Source: Staphylococcus carnosus (lineage in GTDB: Bacteria > Bacillota > Bacilli > Staphylococcales > Staphylococcaceae). Taken from it: 64,000 nucleotides of DNA. The notes beneath the pieces were generated by a model. The model was given only the letters and a program-made list of their open reading frames with translations. It made no database searches and was not told where the DNA came from. Numbering within the stretch: the stretch's first letter is position 1; each line of letters starts with the position of its first letter. The DNA is taken from the NCBI RefSeq assembly GCF_900458435.1, contig NZ_UHCT01000001.1:806001-870000 (forward strand), written 5' to 3'. Of the stretch, positions 48,456 through 57,794 are shown one piece after another. Position numbers and translations under genes: made by a program.

Positions 48456-48692
48456 ATGGCGAATAACAATCAAAAGCCAAATGATTCAACACAGCATGTT
48501 ATTAACTTTATAAAAAGTTATGCTGGACGAATTATTGGATTTCTAGTGTTTCTGATTATTGCAATTTTATTTTTAACACTCGGTTTTTGGAAGACGGTAC
48601 TCATCGTGGTGCTATGTTTAATCGGCATAGGTATCGGGTACATTAAAGACCGTAGACAAGAATTCTTAAACTTCTTGAACCGGTGGAGTTAA
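48456..48692 (+). CDS. DUF2273 small membrane protein
   Basis: 78 residues with two adjacent hydrophobic helices (about 24-43 and 45-63) and a charged tail, IKDRRQEFLNFLNRW. It is always found between amaP and asp23 in this gene set; precise role unknown. Ribosome binding site AAGGAGGG. Confidence 0.9.
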   Translation: MANNNQKPNDSTQHVINFIKSYAGRIIGFLVFLIIAILFLTLGFWKTVLIVVLCLIGIGIGYIKDRRQEFLNFLNRWS

Positions 48693-48755
48693 GCTCTTTT
48701 ATAAAATGCAAGCAAGCAGCGAGGAAAATTTTTAAAGAAAAGAGGAATAAAAATT

Positions 48756-49253
48756 ATGGCTGTAGATAATACAAAAGCAAAACAAGCTTATGATCAAGAA
48801 ACTGGTGTAGATGCGATTGAACAAGAAAAAAATCAAGAAAATTCAAAACCTAAATTCCATAACAAATTAACTTTCTCAGATGAAGTTATTGAAAAAATTG
48901 CTGGGATTGCAGCACGTGAAGTACAAGGTATTTTATCTTTAAAAGGTAACCTTGTAGATAGTTTAAGTAATCAATTTTCAAATACTGAAAATGTGACACA
49001 AGGTGTGTCAGTAGAAGTAGGAGAAAAACAAACTGCTGTAGATTTAAAAGTAGTTTTAGAATATGGTGAGTCAGCTCCGAAAATTTTCCAAAAAGTAACT
49101 GACTTAATTAAAGAACAAGTCAAACATATGACTGGTTTACAAGTTGTTGAAGTGAATATGCGTGTTGATGATGTATTAACTCGCAAAGAATTTGAATTAA
49201 AACAAAAAAATAATCAACAACAGCAACAAAACCAAAATAAAGGATTAGAATAA
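48756..49253 (+). CDS. asp23: alkaline shock protein 23 (Asp23/Gls24)
   Basis: 165 residues with the Asp23 core ([26 protein letters not shown]) and a Gln/Asn-rich tail. An abundant membrane-associated protein linked to cell-envelope homeostasis and a standard SigB marker. It ends at a strong terminator. Confidence 0.95.
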   Translation: MAVDNTKAKQAYDQETGVDAIEQEKNQENSKPKFHNKLTFSDEVIEKIAGIAAREVQGILSLKGNLVDSLSNQFSNTENVTQGVSVEVGEKQTAVDLKVVLEYGESAPKIFQKVTDLIKEQVKHMTGLQVVEVNMRVDDVLTRKEFELKQKNNQQQQQNQNKGLE

Positions 49254-49269
49254 TCCATAATATTTTATT

Positions 49270-49307
49270 AAGTGATGAGCATAGTACATGTTCATCACTT
49301 TTTTTGG
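49270..49307 (+). terminator. terminator of asp23 operon
   Basis: AAGTGATGA pairs with TCATCACTT, with inner pairs in the loop, then T7. Confidence 0.9.
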
Positions 49308-49317
49308 ACATAGAAAT

Positions 49318-49359
49318 ACCCTATAAAGCCTTTATCTTTTAGTAATTGCTTTATAGGGT
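49318..49359. terminator. terminator for sfaD (also readable on plus strand)
   Basis: Perfect 12-bp stem ACCCTATAAAGC / GCTTTATAGGGT with an 18-nt loop. Confidence 0.85.
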
Positions 49360-49389
49360 TATTTTTATTTGAAGACTTCTTTTACGTTA

Positions 49390-51360
49390 TTATTTTTTGT
49401 TGTGCAGTGGATTGTCGACTTTCACATAAGTATATTCATGTGCTTCGTCTTCTAAACGCATAGTTGTGACACATTTATAATCAATTTTTTCATCAAAGAA
49501 AATGGATTCGATTTCATTTAAACGTGCTTCATCAATTTCGTGAGTTTCACGCATTTCTTTAAATTTGTCTTGAATGAGAATGCGTACTTCTGACCATAGT
49601 GCATTTTCAAATTGAATGCTGTTATCGGTATGTTGGGCAATTGTTAGGATTAATTCACCTAAATGATTTTGTACAGTAGAATAGAATGCTTTATTAAATA
49701 CAGATGTCGGTTTGTTTGTTAGAATTCGTGATTTTTCATGGAAGTTCTTTGTAGAATAACCGCTTCGATTCAACTGTGCTTCATCGATACGCAACCCTTC
49801 AAAATCTCTAATGAACATACGATTAAGCGTACCATCTTGATTGAATGAAGCAATAGCATTTTGCAAGTGTGCTTCTAAAGCAATACCGTATTTAACGAGC
49901 AGCGGGATGACCATATCTAATAAAGATTTCGCGTAATCAGAAAGCCATGCACGTGCAGCTTGTTCAAAACTATCAAATTGACCTGCAAACTGTGCACGAT
50001 GAATTAACGAATTTACAACTGCTTCTCCTTGATTAGGATTATACGCAATCAAGCTGGAAGGGATGAGATTGATTGTATCATCAGCGGCTAAAGTGTAAAT
50101 GTTGGTACGTAAAAGTGTACCAAGTTGTTCGCTGCGTTCTGTTTGGTATTTTCCTTTATCAGAATTGTTATAAAAGTGAATACCTGCAACTTCTGGTATT
50201 GCATCGGTTTTAATGTTTTGGAATAAAACATCACGTTGCATAATATCTTGCAGTATTTTTGTCACGAGTGGTCCGTTAAATGTCGTTTGTTCAGACAATG
50301 TACGGATTTCACCTGTAATATGCACATTCGTCGATAATTTGACATGCGGTGTCAGTATCGGCAATTTAGGCATCAATGTTCTAAATGAAAGACCTGCATA
50401 ATATTCTGTGTCATAGTGAATGTCTTTTATTAAACCACGTGCGATTTCATCTTGATAATCACGATGCAGAATTTCATCATATTGCCATGGATGTAAAATC
50501 ATCACTTGATAATCTGCTTTTGTGTCTTTGGATAATGCTTGATTGAATGCTTGCTCTAAAGCAGGGAACGCATCAAATATCACTGAATTGTATGTATGTC
50601 CGAGTGCTTGTGTGCGTGTGAGTGAATTGTGTATAGCGATAAATTTTAAACTTTGCGGTTGATGGAACTCAGATGAATACAATAAATTCATTTCTGGTGT
50701 TAAGCCTTTACGTAATTTTGCGCCAGGGTGAAGGGGATGTCCTTCTACGACAGCTTGTTCAGAACGTAAATAACTATCAATATGATTAGCAATAATTTCC
50801 AGCATAGCACGATTTTCATCTTTTAGAGTTAAATGCTGGTAACTCAAAGCCATTGCCATATTTGCAGCACTATTCAGCATATCATCGCTGAACTGGTCGC
50901 TTGCAGCGCCTTTATATTCAGGAGCATCTGTTAAAATAACGTCGAGTACTTGTTCAGGATGCACAATACGTTCAAGATTTCCATCATCATTAAGATCAGA
51001 AAAATAAAATGGACCTTCCATATCAATACGATCAAATGCATGAAAACCGCTGATCGGTGCATATAGAATTTTGCTGGATTTTGGCCAAGTCATTTTCATT
51101 ATTTTACCTGTGGGTGAAGTGAGCTCAAAAGGCAATGCATCGCTAGAAAGAATCTCACTATTTTTACCTTGATTGATCATATCTTCTCTGTAAATTGAGA
51201 CGATTAAACGTTTTGAAACTAAGTCTCTTGCTTGTAATAAGACAGATTGATAAGCTTCAGCCCATTTTGGATGATGCGCAGATAAATAATCATGTGCATA
51301 TTGTTCTTCTTTTGTAAGGGATAAAGAATTCATATTTTGTGATTCTAAATTATTGTTCAT
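49390..51360 (-). CDS. sfaD: staphyloferrin A synthetase SfaD (NIS synthetase)
   Basis: 656 residues from ATG 51360 (MNNNLESQ), with GAAGAGGTG upstream. Siderophore synthetase of the IucA/IucC family: EGHPLHPGAKLRKGLT near residue 225, the HPWQYDEI motif, the LSFRTLMP region, and the C-terminal ferric-reductase-like segment (YGIALEAHLQNAI ... RDFEGLRIDE). In S. aureus it joins the first citrate to D-ornithine. It is divergent from sfaABC, and the shared intergenic region carries a Fur box. Confidence 0.95.
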   Translation of the reverse strand: MNNNLESQNMNSLSLTKEEQYAHDYLSAHHPKWAEAYQSVLLQARDLVSKRLIVSIYREDMINQGKNSEILSSDALPFELTSPTGKIMKMTWPKSSKILYAPISGFHAFDRIDMEGPFYFSDLNDDGNLERIVHPEQVLDVILTDAPEYKGAASDQFSDDMLNSAANMAMALSYQHLTLKDENRAMLEIIANHIDSYLRSEQAVVEGHPLHPGAKLRKGLTPEMNLLYSSEFHQPQSLKFIAIHNSLTRTQALGHTYNSVIFDAFPALEQAFNQALSKDTKADYQVMILHPWQYDEILHRDYQDEIARGLIKDIHYDTEYYAGLSFRTLMPKLPILTPHVKLSTNVHITGEIRTLSEQTTFNGPLVTKILQDIMQRDVLFQNIKTDAIPEVAGIHFYNNSDKGKYQTERSEQLGTLLRTNIYTLAADDTINLIPSSLIAYNPNQGEAVVNSLIHRAQFAGQFDSFEQAARAWLSDYAKSLLDMVIPLLVKYGIALEAHLQNAIASFNQDGTLNRMFIRDFEGLRIDEAQLNRSGYSTKNFHEKSRILTNKPTSVFNKAFYSTVQNHLGELILTIAQHTDNSIQFENALWSEVRILIQDKFKEMRETHEIDEARLNEIESIFFDEKIDYKCVTTMRLEDEAHEYTYVKVDNPLHNKK

Positions 51361-51405
51361 AGTACACCTCTTCAATAAATATTTTACAAAACTACCAAAG
51401 ATTTG

Positions 51406-51411
51406 TATAAT
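51406..51411 (+). promoter_or_regulatory. -10 of the sfaABC promoter
   Basis: TATAAT with TTACAA 16 nt upstream (51384-51389). The Fur box begins 15 nt downstream, covering the expected transcript start. Confidence 0.6.
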
Positions 51412-51413
51412 CC

Positions 51414-51442
51414 ATCATATCGGTAATGATAATCATTATCAA
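51414..51442 (-). promoter_or_regulatory. sfaD promoter overlapping the Fur box
   Basis: On the minus strand TTGATA (51437-51442) and TATGAT (51414-51419) are 17 nt apart, so Fur would sit between and on the -35. Confidence 0.75.
51424..51442. promoter_or_regulatory. Fur box between sfaD and sfaABC
   Basis: TGATAATCATTATCA is a perfect 7-1-7 inverted repeat in a 19-bp site. It serves both divergent units. Confidence 0.9.
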
Positions 51443-51466
51443 TTAAAAAGACAGGTGGAATTAAAA

Positions 51467-52642
51467 ATGGCAAAGTATTTTTTTCCGAGTTCATTCCTTC
51501 TGTTTTTGGGGAACTGGATTGGTCAAATTGCATTAAATTGGTATGTATATGAGTTATATCATAATGCATTTTACTTAGGACTTGTGAATTTTGTAAGACT
51601 CATTCCAATACTTTTTTTAAGTATTTGGGCGGGTTCTATTGCAGATAAATATGACAGAGGTGTGTTAATTCGTATTACCATCACTTCATCGACCGTTTTA
51701 ACTGCGATTTTATGTTTTCTTAGTTTCAAAATGGGGGAATTGCCTATATATATTATATTGATTTATGCCTGTGGGAGAGGCATACTCAATGCTGTAGAGA
51801 CACCGATCAGACAAGCAATTTTACCTGACTTATCTGCATCGCTGAGTACAGTTAAGGCTGTTTCATACCATTCATTTATTATAAATATTTGCCGTTCAAT
51901 TGGTCCTGCAATTGCAGGTGCCATTATTGCAGCGTTGAATGTAAAATATGCATTCTTAGCACAAACGATTGCGTATTGTTTAGCAGCACTGTTATGTCTG
52001 CCGTTGCATTTTAAAGTTGCAGCACCTGATAAAGAAGAGGAAGTTAAATTCTCATTTAGTATTGTAGCGGATTATTTTAAAACCCATGTACAAGGATTTA
52101 ATATTTTTATTACATCTTTAATTATCATGGCAACTGGTTTTTCTTATACCACTCTATTACCAGTTTTAACCAGTTTGAATTTTCCAGGTCAAGCTTCAGT
52201 CTTCGGAATTGCGATGACATTTAGTGCGATTGGCGGGATTACCGCAACTTTACTGCTGCCTAAAATATTGAAGTTTTTTTACTCGATTAATGTTTATTAT
52301 TTAAGTTCAATATTATTTGGTTTTGCTTTAATTGCGGCAATTATGCCGAATTCGATACTGCTCTTCGGATTTATTTTTCTTATTGGGTTGTTCAGTCAAT
52401 GTGCAAGAACAACGAATCGTGTTTATTTTCAAACACATATTGAAGATGACCGCAGAGGACGCATACTAAGTATAGTGATGATGGACCGCGGTATGATTCC
52501 GTTAGGTTCAGTCATTATGAGTGCTTTAACAGAGTGGATTGGGATTATTCCGACCTTTATCACAATGGGTGTCAGTACAATAATAGTTGCAGTAATATTC
52601 TTTGGTATCAAAGAAATGAAGAATAGAGGAAGTGTAGTATGA
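51467..52642 (+). CDS. sfaA: staphyloferrin A exporter SfaA (MFS)
   Basis: 391 residues from ATG 51467 (MAKYFFPSSFLLFLGNWIG), with ACAGGTGG upstream. The frame is open back to 51353, but that part overlaps sfaD and the Fur box. About 12 membrane helices; MFS motif A-like GSIADKYDRGVLIR near residue 64. It exports staphyloferrin A in S. aureus. The next gene overlaps by 4 nt. Confidence 0.93.
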   Translation: MAKYFFPSSFLLFLGNWIGQIALNWYVYELYHNAFYLGLVNFVRLIPILFLSIWAGSIADKYDRGVLIRITITSSTVLTAILCFLSFKMGELPIYIILIYACGRGILNAVETPIRQAILPDLSASLSTVKAVSYHSFIINICRSIGPAIAGAIIAALNVKYAFLAQTIAYCLAALLCLPLHFKVAAPDKEEEVKFSFSIVADYFKTHVQGFNIFITSLIIMATGFSYTTLLPVLTSLNFPGQASVFGIAMTFSAIGGITATLLLPKILKFFYSINVYYLSSILFGFALIAAIMPNSILLFGFIFLIGLFSQCARTTNRVYFQTHIEDDRRGRILSIVMMDRGMIPLGSVIMSALTEWIGIIPTFITMGVSTIIVAVIFFGIKEMKNRGSVV

Positions 52643-54396
52643 TACAAACAACCATTCAACGTGCAGATATTAATATGCAGCATCGTGTTTTCAATGCGAT
52701 GATCAAAGAAAATATATTTCCAGAAGGAACAAGAATTAATACATTCAATAATCAATTAGAAGTTCAATATAAAGGACGGATTTTATCTGTCGCAATATCT
52801 GGTGAGGCAGCGTTTAAACGCTTTACAATGATTGGACCGCTGACTTTTCAAATCAGAGACCAAAAAGAAAGTGTGCAGACACTTGAACAATTATTGAAAA
52901 TATTGGAAGAAGATTTTGAAGTTCAAATTCCAGAACGACTAGAAAAAGAATTGATTCACAGCAGACGCGGGTTTGATTTGACTTACACACAAATGGATCA
53001 GCGTCGTAAGTTAATACATGATAGTATGAAGTTTTCTAGAATGCCGGTTAGTCTTAATTATTTTGCATGGATGCAGCATATGAGTACACTCGATGAAATG
53101 AATGATTTGCTGTATTCAGAGAGTTTAGCTTTAGAAGGGCATCCGACACATCCATTATCAAAAACGAAACTGCCTTTAACTAATGAAGAGGTGGAGCGTT
53201 ATGCACCTGAATTTGAAAAAGTTATTCCATTGAAAGTAATGCTGATTAAAAAAGAAGATGCCATAGCCACTTCAGCATCACTTGATCCTGATTTTATGCT
53301 GAATGAAATGCTGAAAGATGAAAAACAGCGTTTAAAAGACTTTGTTAAAGCACTTAATTTAAAATTAGAAGATTATGATGTGGTGATTGTGCATCCATGG
53401 CAATATGAACATGTGATTATAGAGCGTTTTAAAGATTGGATTGCAGATAGACGTTTGATTCCGACACCTGTTACATTACCTTCTAAAGCGACATTATCAT
53501 TTAGAACAATGGCCTTGCTTAATCGTCCATACCATATTAAATTGCCTGTTGAAGTACAAGCAACGAGTGCAATTCGTACTGTTTCTGCGGTGACGACAAT
53601 TGACGGACCTAAGTTAAGTTATGAATTACAAGATATGCTGCATCTTTTCCCGCAACTTAAAATTGCAAAAGAGCCTTATGGACTGCATGCTAATGTTGAA
53701 GCGGATAAAGCCAGACAGCTTGCCTATATTGTGCGTGAAAAGCCATTTATTGATGGAGATGGCGTTACGGTTGTCACAGCAAGTTTAGTGAACCCTAACC
53801 CAATCGATGACCATACTATAGTAGATAGTTATTTAGAATGGGTGGATAATGAGATTTCTAAAAATACAATCAAACAATTTATAACGGTATATGCCCATAC
53901 TTTAATTCCTCCGCTTATCGCATATATTCAAGATTACGGCATTGCGCTAGAAGCGCATATGCAAAATACCATAGTTAAACTGGGTAAAGATTACAGAATG
54001 GCATTTGCAGTCAGAGATTTAGGTGGATCGCGTATTGACTTGCCTTCATTAGAAGATAAGATACCGAATGTAGTTGTTGAAAACCAAAGCCTGATTGCAG
54101 ACAAAATTGAAGATGTAATTGCGAAGTTTCAACATGCGGTCATTCAAAATCAAATGGGTGAATTAATTTATCATTTCCAACAGTACGATTGTATTGAAGA
54201 AGAGGAATTGTTTGAAATTATTCACGATATCACACTCAATGCAATTGACCCTAATAAACCGTATGCGCAAGTATTAAAAGAAGTGCTTTTTGCACCGACT
54301 ATGAAAGTTAAATCATTAATGCGTATGAGAATGGAAGGCAAAGTGAAAAAATATGTCAATACAGAAGTTGCTAATCCATTATGGAAAGGAGAGTGA
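52639..54396 (+). CDS. sfaB: staphyloferrin A synthetase SfaB (NIS synthetase)
   Basis: 585 residues with LEGHPTHPLSKTKLPL, HPWQYEHVIIE, LSFRTMALLN and GIALEAHMQNTI, the same set of motifs as SfaD. In S. aureus it adds the second citrate to citryl-D-ornithine. It overlaps sfaA, and sfaC starts 2 nt after its stop. Confidence 0.95.
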   Translation: MIQTTIQRADINMQHRVFNAMIKENIFPEGTRINTFNNQLEVQYKGRILSVAISGEAAFKRFTMIGPLTFQIRDQKESVQTLEQLLKILEEDFEVQIPERLEKELIHSRRGFDLTYTQMDQRRKLIHDSMKFSRMPVSLNYFAWMQHMSTLDEMNDLLYSESLALEGHPTHPLSKTKLPLTNEEVERYAPEFEKVIPLKVMLIKKEDAIATSASLDPDFMLNEMLKDEKQRLKDFVKALNLKLEDYDVVIVHPWQYEHVIIERFKDWIADRRLIPTPVTLPSKATLSFRTMALLNRPYHIKLPVEVQATSAIRTVSAVTTIDGPKLSYELQDMLHLFPQLKIAKEPYGLHANVEADKARQLAYIVREKPFIDGDGVTVVTASLVNPNPIDDHTIVDSYLEWVDNEISKNTIKQFITVYAHTLIPPLIAYIQDYGIALEAHMQNTIVKLGKDYRMAFAVRDLGGSRIDLPSLEDKIPNVVVENQSLIADKIEDVIAKFQHAVIQNQMGELIYHFQQYDCIEEEELFEIIHDITLNAIDPNKPYAQVLKEVLFAPTMKVKSLMRMRMEGKVKKYVNTEVANPLWKGE

Positions 54397-54398
54397 GT

Positions 54399-55469
54399 AT
54401 GATGGCATACTTAGAGATAGATTTAGCTAAAATTCAGTACAATACGTTGATGTTAAAACATAAGTTAGAACAACGCGGCCTAGATATCACTCCCGTTATT
54501 AAATGCATTGCAGGAGATCGAACTATTGTAGAAGCATTGAAACAATTAGGTATTCATCATGTAGGAGATGCACGTTTTTCAAACATGGATAAATTAGATG
54601 ATGAAGATTTATCTTTTATGATGATTCGTACGCCGAACCGTCGGGAACTGAAGGAAACTGTATTAAAAGTAAGTATCAGTATTCAAACTGAAATTGAAAC
54701 GATTCGACGTATCAATGAAATTGCAGCTTCACTTGATAAAAAACATAAAATTTTATTGATGGTAGATTGGAAAGATAGCAGAGAAGGTATATTGACGTAT
54801 GATATTCCTGAATATATTAATGAGATTATGCATATGAAATATATTTGTCTTGCTGGATTAGCATTTAATTTTATGTGTTTCCAAGATATTGCACCTACTG
54901 AAGAAGATATACTCTTGATCAATCAATTTATACAATCTGTAGAAAAGAAAACAGGTTATCCATTGAAAATGATTTCAGGCGGCAATTCAAGTGCATTGCC
55001 TCTGCTTGATTATTGTACGTTCGGACGTATTAATGATTTGAGAATTGGAGAATCACTATTCAGAGGTGTTAACACAGTAGATCAGCAACCGATTCATTAC
55101 TTATTCCAAGATGCGATTACACTGAAAGCTGAAATTATTGAAATCAAACCGCGTATTGATACAGTGAAAGATGCTTCTTATTTACAAGTTATATTAGACA
55201 TTGGACAAATTGATACTGCGATAAAAGATATCTTTCCGATGTATGATAATGTGAGAATTATGGGAGCAACGAGTGATCATTTAATGGTAGATTTAAAAAA
55301 CTCGGATTTCCATAAGGTAGGAGATATGATTACTTTCAAATTAGGCTACCAAGCTTTAGCTCATAGTATGTATCAAGATACGATACCGCATGAATATGTA
55401 AGAGAGCCGGGTGTTCAAATGCTCGTAGATACATTTCAAACATCTAATGAAAAGATAAAAATTAAATAG
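54399..55469 (+). CDS. sfaC: ornithine racemase SfaC (PLP-dependent)
   Basis: 356 residues from ATG 54399 (MMAYLEIDLAKIQYN), with AAAGGAG in the end of sfaB. Alanine racemase-like N-terminal barrel. The PLP lysine is expected in TPVIKCIAGDR near residue 35, and ISGGNSSALPLL is the phosphate-binding region. It supplies D-ornithine for staphyloferrin A. Confidence 0.93.
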   Translation: MMAYLEIDLAKIQYNTLMLKHKLEQRGLDITPVIKCIAGDRTIVEALKQLGIHHVGDARFSNMDKLDDEDLSFMMIRTPNRRELKETVLKVSISIQTEIETIRRINEIAASLDKKHKILLMVDWKDSREGILTYDIPEYINEIMHMKYICLAGLAFNFMCFQDIAPTEEDILLINQFIQSVEKKTGYPLKMISGGNSSALPLLDYCTFGRINDLRIGESLFRGVNTVDQQPIHYLFQDAITLKAEIIEIKPRIDTVKDASYLQVILDIGQIDTAIKDIFPMYDNVRIMGATSDHLMVDLKNSDFHKVGDMITFKLGYQALAHSMYQDTIPHEYVREPGVQMLVDTFQTSNEKIKIK

Positions 55470-55500
55470 TTAAGACATACTGACAAATACTGCAAGAGTG

Positions 55501-55528
55501 ACCGGGCATTTTAAATGCTCGGTTTTTT
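55501..55528 (+). terminator. terminator of sfaABC
   Basis: ACCGGGCATTT pairs with AAATGCTCGGT (one G-U), then T-run. Confidence 0.9.
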
Positions 55529-55549
55529 GAAATAAAATATAAAATGGTG

Positions 55550-55578
55550 TTGACAATGAGAATCGTTATCAATAGTAT
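55550..55578 (+). promoter_or_regulatory. htsABC promoter with Fur box
   Basis: Perfect TTGACA, 17-nt spacer, TAGTAT. TGAGAATCGTTATCA (55557-55571) fills the spacer and fits the Fur 7-1-7 repeat at 12 of 14 fixed positions. Confidence 0.85.
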
Positions 55579-55604
55579 TATAAGTAAAGATGAAAGAATG
55601 AACA

Positions 55605-55702
55605 GCAAATGAAATGGTATATGATTTTTGAATTCTTTCTGCGCTTACATATTTGAGACTTGGCATTTATGACATCCGAGTTGAACAAGCAATTTCATTT
55701 GC
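55605..55702 (+). other. long-range stem in the htsA 5' leader
   Basis: GCAAATGAAAT (55605-55615) is perfectly complementary to 55692-55702. Inside is a smaller stem, GACTTGG with CCGAGTT. The leader from the promoter to the ATG is about 160 nt. Confidence 0.6.
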
Positions 55703-55746
55703 CGTATCAGAAGCATCTACCAATATAAAGGAGTGGAAACAAAGAA

Positions 55747-56748
55747 ATGAATAAATTGAAGTTTCTTGGTATTCTTGTATTAGTATTAGCTTTGACTGTT
55801 GTAACTGCATGTGGCAACGGTAATAGTGACAAGTCTAAAGAATCTAGCAAAAAAGATTCTAAAGATACAATCACAATCAAAAATGACGGTGGAGAAACAA
55901 AGGTTAAAAAAGGTGCAAAACGTGTTGTAGCATTAGAATATTCATTCGTAGATGCTTTAGCTGCGTTAAATGTTACACCTGTCGGCGTTGCTGATGATAA
56001 CAAACCAGACCGTATTATTAAACCAATCCGTGAAAAAATCGGTAAATATGAATCAGTTGGAACACGTAAACAACCGAACTTAGAAGTAATCAGCAAAGAA
56101 AAACCTGATTTAATTATTGCTGACCAACAACGTCATAAAGGTATTAAAAAAGAATTAAACAAAATTGCACCAACAATTTTCTTGCCAAGTTTTGATGGTG
56201 ACTATAAACAAAATATCGATGCTTTCAAAACAATCGCTAAAGCTTTAGGTAAAGAAAAACAAGGCGAAAAACGTTTGAAAGAACATAATGAAAAAATGGA
56301 TAACTACGCTAAAGACATCACTTTAGATAAAAAATTATCAGCATTACCAGCAGTTATTACAAAAACAGATATTATGGCTCACTCAGATAAATCTTATGTT
56401 GGACAAATTTTCCATCAATTAGGTTTTAAAGAAGCTTTAAATAAAGGAACTTCTAAAGATTTACCTAAATATATGAATGGTCCTTACTTGAAAATGTCAA
56501 CAGAGCAATTAGCAAAAGTAAATCCGCAACAAATGTTTATCATGATTGATGAAAAAGATAAACCATTATTAGAAAAACAAGAAAATGATAAAGTTTGGAA
56601 AACTATCGATGCGGTTAAACATAATCGTGTATACACTGCAGACCGTAGTACTTGGTCTAGATCACGCGGCTTGATTTCTTCTGAAGCACTTGCGAAAGAT
56701 TTAGTGAAAATTTCAAAAGAACACGAAAACAACCAAAGCAGTAAGTAA
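55747..56748 (+). CDS. htsA: ferric-staphyloferrin A binding lipoprotein HtsA
   Basis: 333 residues. The lipoprotein signal ends in a lipobox VTAC, with C22 as the predicted lipid-modified residue. The rest is a class III binding protein ([20 protein letters not shown] ... [15 protein letters not shown]). In S. aureus it binds staphyloferrin A through several arginines. First gene of htsABC; the promoter carries a Fur box. AAAGGAG upstream. Confidence 0.95.
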   Translation: MNKLKFLGILVLVLALTVVTACGNGNSDKSKESSKKDSKDTITIKNDGGETKVKKGAKRVVALEYSFVDALAALNVTPVGVADDNKPDRIIKPIREKIGKYESVGTRKQPNLEVISKEKPDLIIADQQRHKGIKKELNKIAPTIFLPSFDGDYKQNIDAFKTIAKALGKEKQGEKRLKEHNEKMDNYAKDITLDKKLSALPAVITKTDIMAHSDKSYVGQIFHQLGFKEALNKGTSKDLPKYMNGPYLKMSTEQLAKVNPQQMFIMIDEKDKPLLEKQENDKVWKTIDAVKHNRVYTADRSTWSRSRGLISSEALAKDLVKISKEHENNQSSK

Positions 56749-56762
56749 TATGGAGAAGGTGA

Positions 56763-57794
56763 ATGGTTATGCGTACACAACCTGACCACAGCCTTATTGA
56801 AAAGAAACAAAGAAAACGCACCACGCTCCTTTTTATAGGGAGTGTGTGTTTTCTTTTTATTGTGATGTATTTCAATTTGACTGTCGGTACAACAAATATG
56901 AAGTTGAAAGACATTGCAGATTATTTGATATGGCATCATGATACAAAAAATACATTAGTCATACATAATATAAGAATGCCGAGAATGATTGGCGGTTTGC
57001 TTATTGGTGCAGCTTTAGCTGTAGCTGGATTATTTATGCAGGCAATGACGCGAAACCCGCTTGCTTCACCTCAAATTTTTGGTGTAAATGCTGGTGCCTC
57101 GTTTGTGATTGTTGTCATAACTATCATGTTTCCGGCTTTAACACCTATCTCTACTTTGCTTGCATTTATCGGTGCATTTATTGGCGGAAGCATTGTTTAT
57201 ATGCTGTCTGATTCGACTAAAGGTATGACACCTGTCAAGTTGGCTTTAGCAGGGATGACAGTACATCTATTCTTTACGAGTTTAACGCAAGGGTTGATTT
57301 TACTGAATGAAGATTCAACAACAACAGTTTATTTCTGGTTGGTTGGTTCTTTATCTACCTTGAAATGGGGAGATGTACTTTCAATCATGCCTTGGTTAAT
57401 CGCTGCATTTATCGCTGCTTTATTAATGGCACGCAACATCTCAATTTTAGAATTAGGTGATGAACTTGCACGAGGGTTAGGACAAAATATCAAATTAACC
57501 CGTCTTATTCTAGGTATATTAGTAGTTGTACTTGCAGGTGCATCTGTTTCAATAGCGGGGCCGATTGGTTTTATTGGATTAATCGTTCCGCATATCGTGA
57601 AACACTATACGCAGAATAACTATTTTGTAATTATTCCGCTCACGATGATATTTGGGGCAGCGATATTGCTTTTATCAGATGTGATCAGCAGATTAATTGC
57701 ATATCCATTTGAAACACCAGTAGGTATTGTAACTTCCTTCGTAGGTGCAATTTACTTCTTATCATTAACATTGAGAGGAGTGAAGCGCATATGA
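56763..57794 (+). CDS. htsB: staphyloferrin A ABC permease HtsB
   Basis: 343 residues, FecCD-type permease with ten helices. AMTRNPLASPQIFGVNAGAS is near residue 95 and the coupling segment GPIGFIGLIVPHIVKH near residue 265. ATG 56763 and ATG 56769 are both usable given GGAGAAGGTG upstream. It overlaps htsC by 4 nt. Confidence 0.93.
   Translation: MVMRTQPDHSLIEKKQRKRTTLLFIGSVCFLFIVMYFNLTVGTTNMKLKDIADYLIWHHDTKNTLVIHNIRMPRMIGGLLIGAALAVAGLFMQAMTRNPLASPQIFGVNAGASFVIVVITIMFPALTPISTLLAFIGAFIGGSIVYMLSDSTKGMTPVKLALAGMTVHLFFTSLTQGLILLNEDSTTTVYFWLVGSLSTLKWGDVLSIMPWLIAAFIAALLMARNISILELGDELARGLGQNIKLTRLILGILVVVLAGASVSIAGPIGFIGLIVPHIVKHYTQNNYFVIIPLTMIFGAAILLLSDVISRLIAYPFETPVGIVTSFVGAIYFLSLTLRGVKRI

Noticed and set aside
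49120-49311. Minus-strand frame across the asp23 terminator
   Set aside because: Lies opposite asp23 and its terminator, with composition typical of an antisense shadow.
51353-51466. N-terminal extension of SfaA
   Set aside because: It would overlap sfaD, the promoter and the Fur box; a good ribosome binding site precedes ATG 51467.
56484-56939. 151-residue minus-strand frame opposite htsA/htsB
   Set aside because: Cys/Phe-rich antisense shadow of a real gene, with no ribosome binding site.
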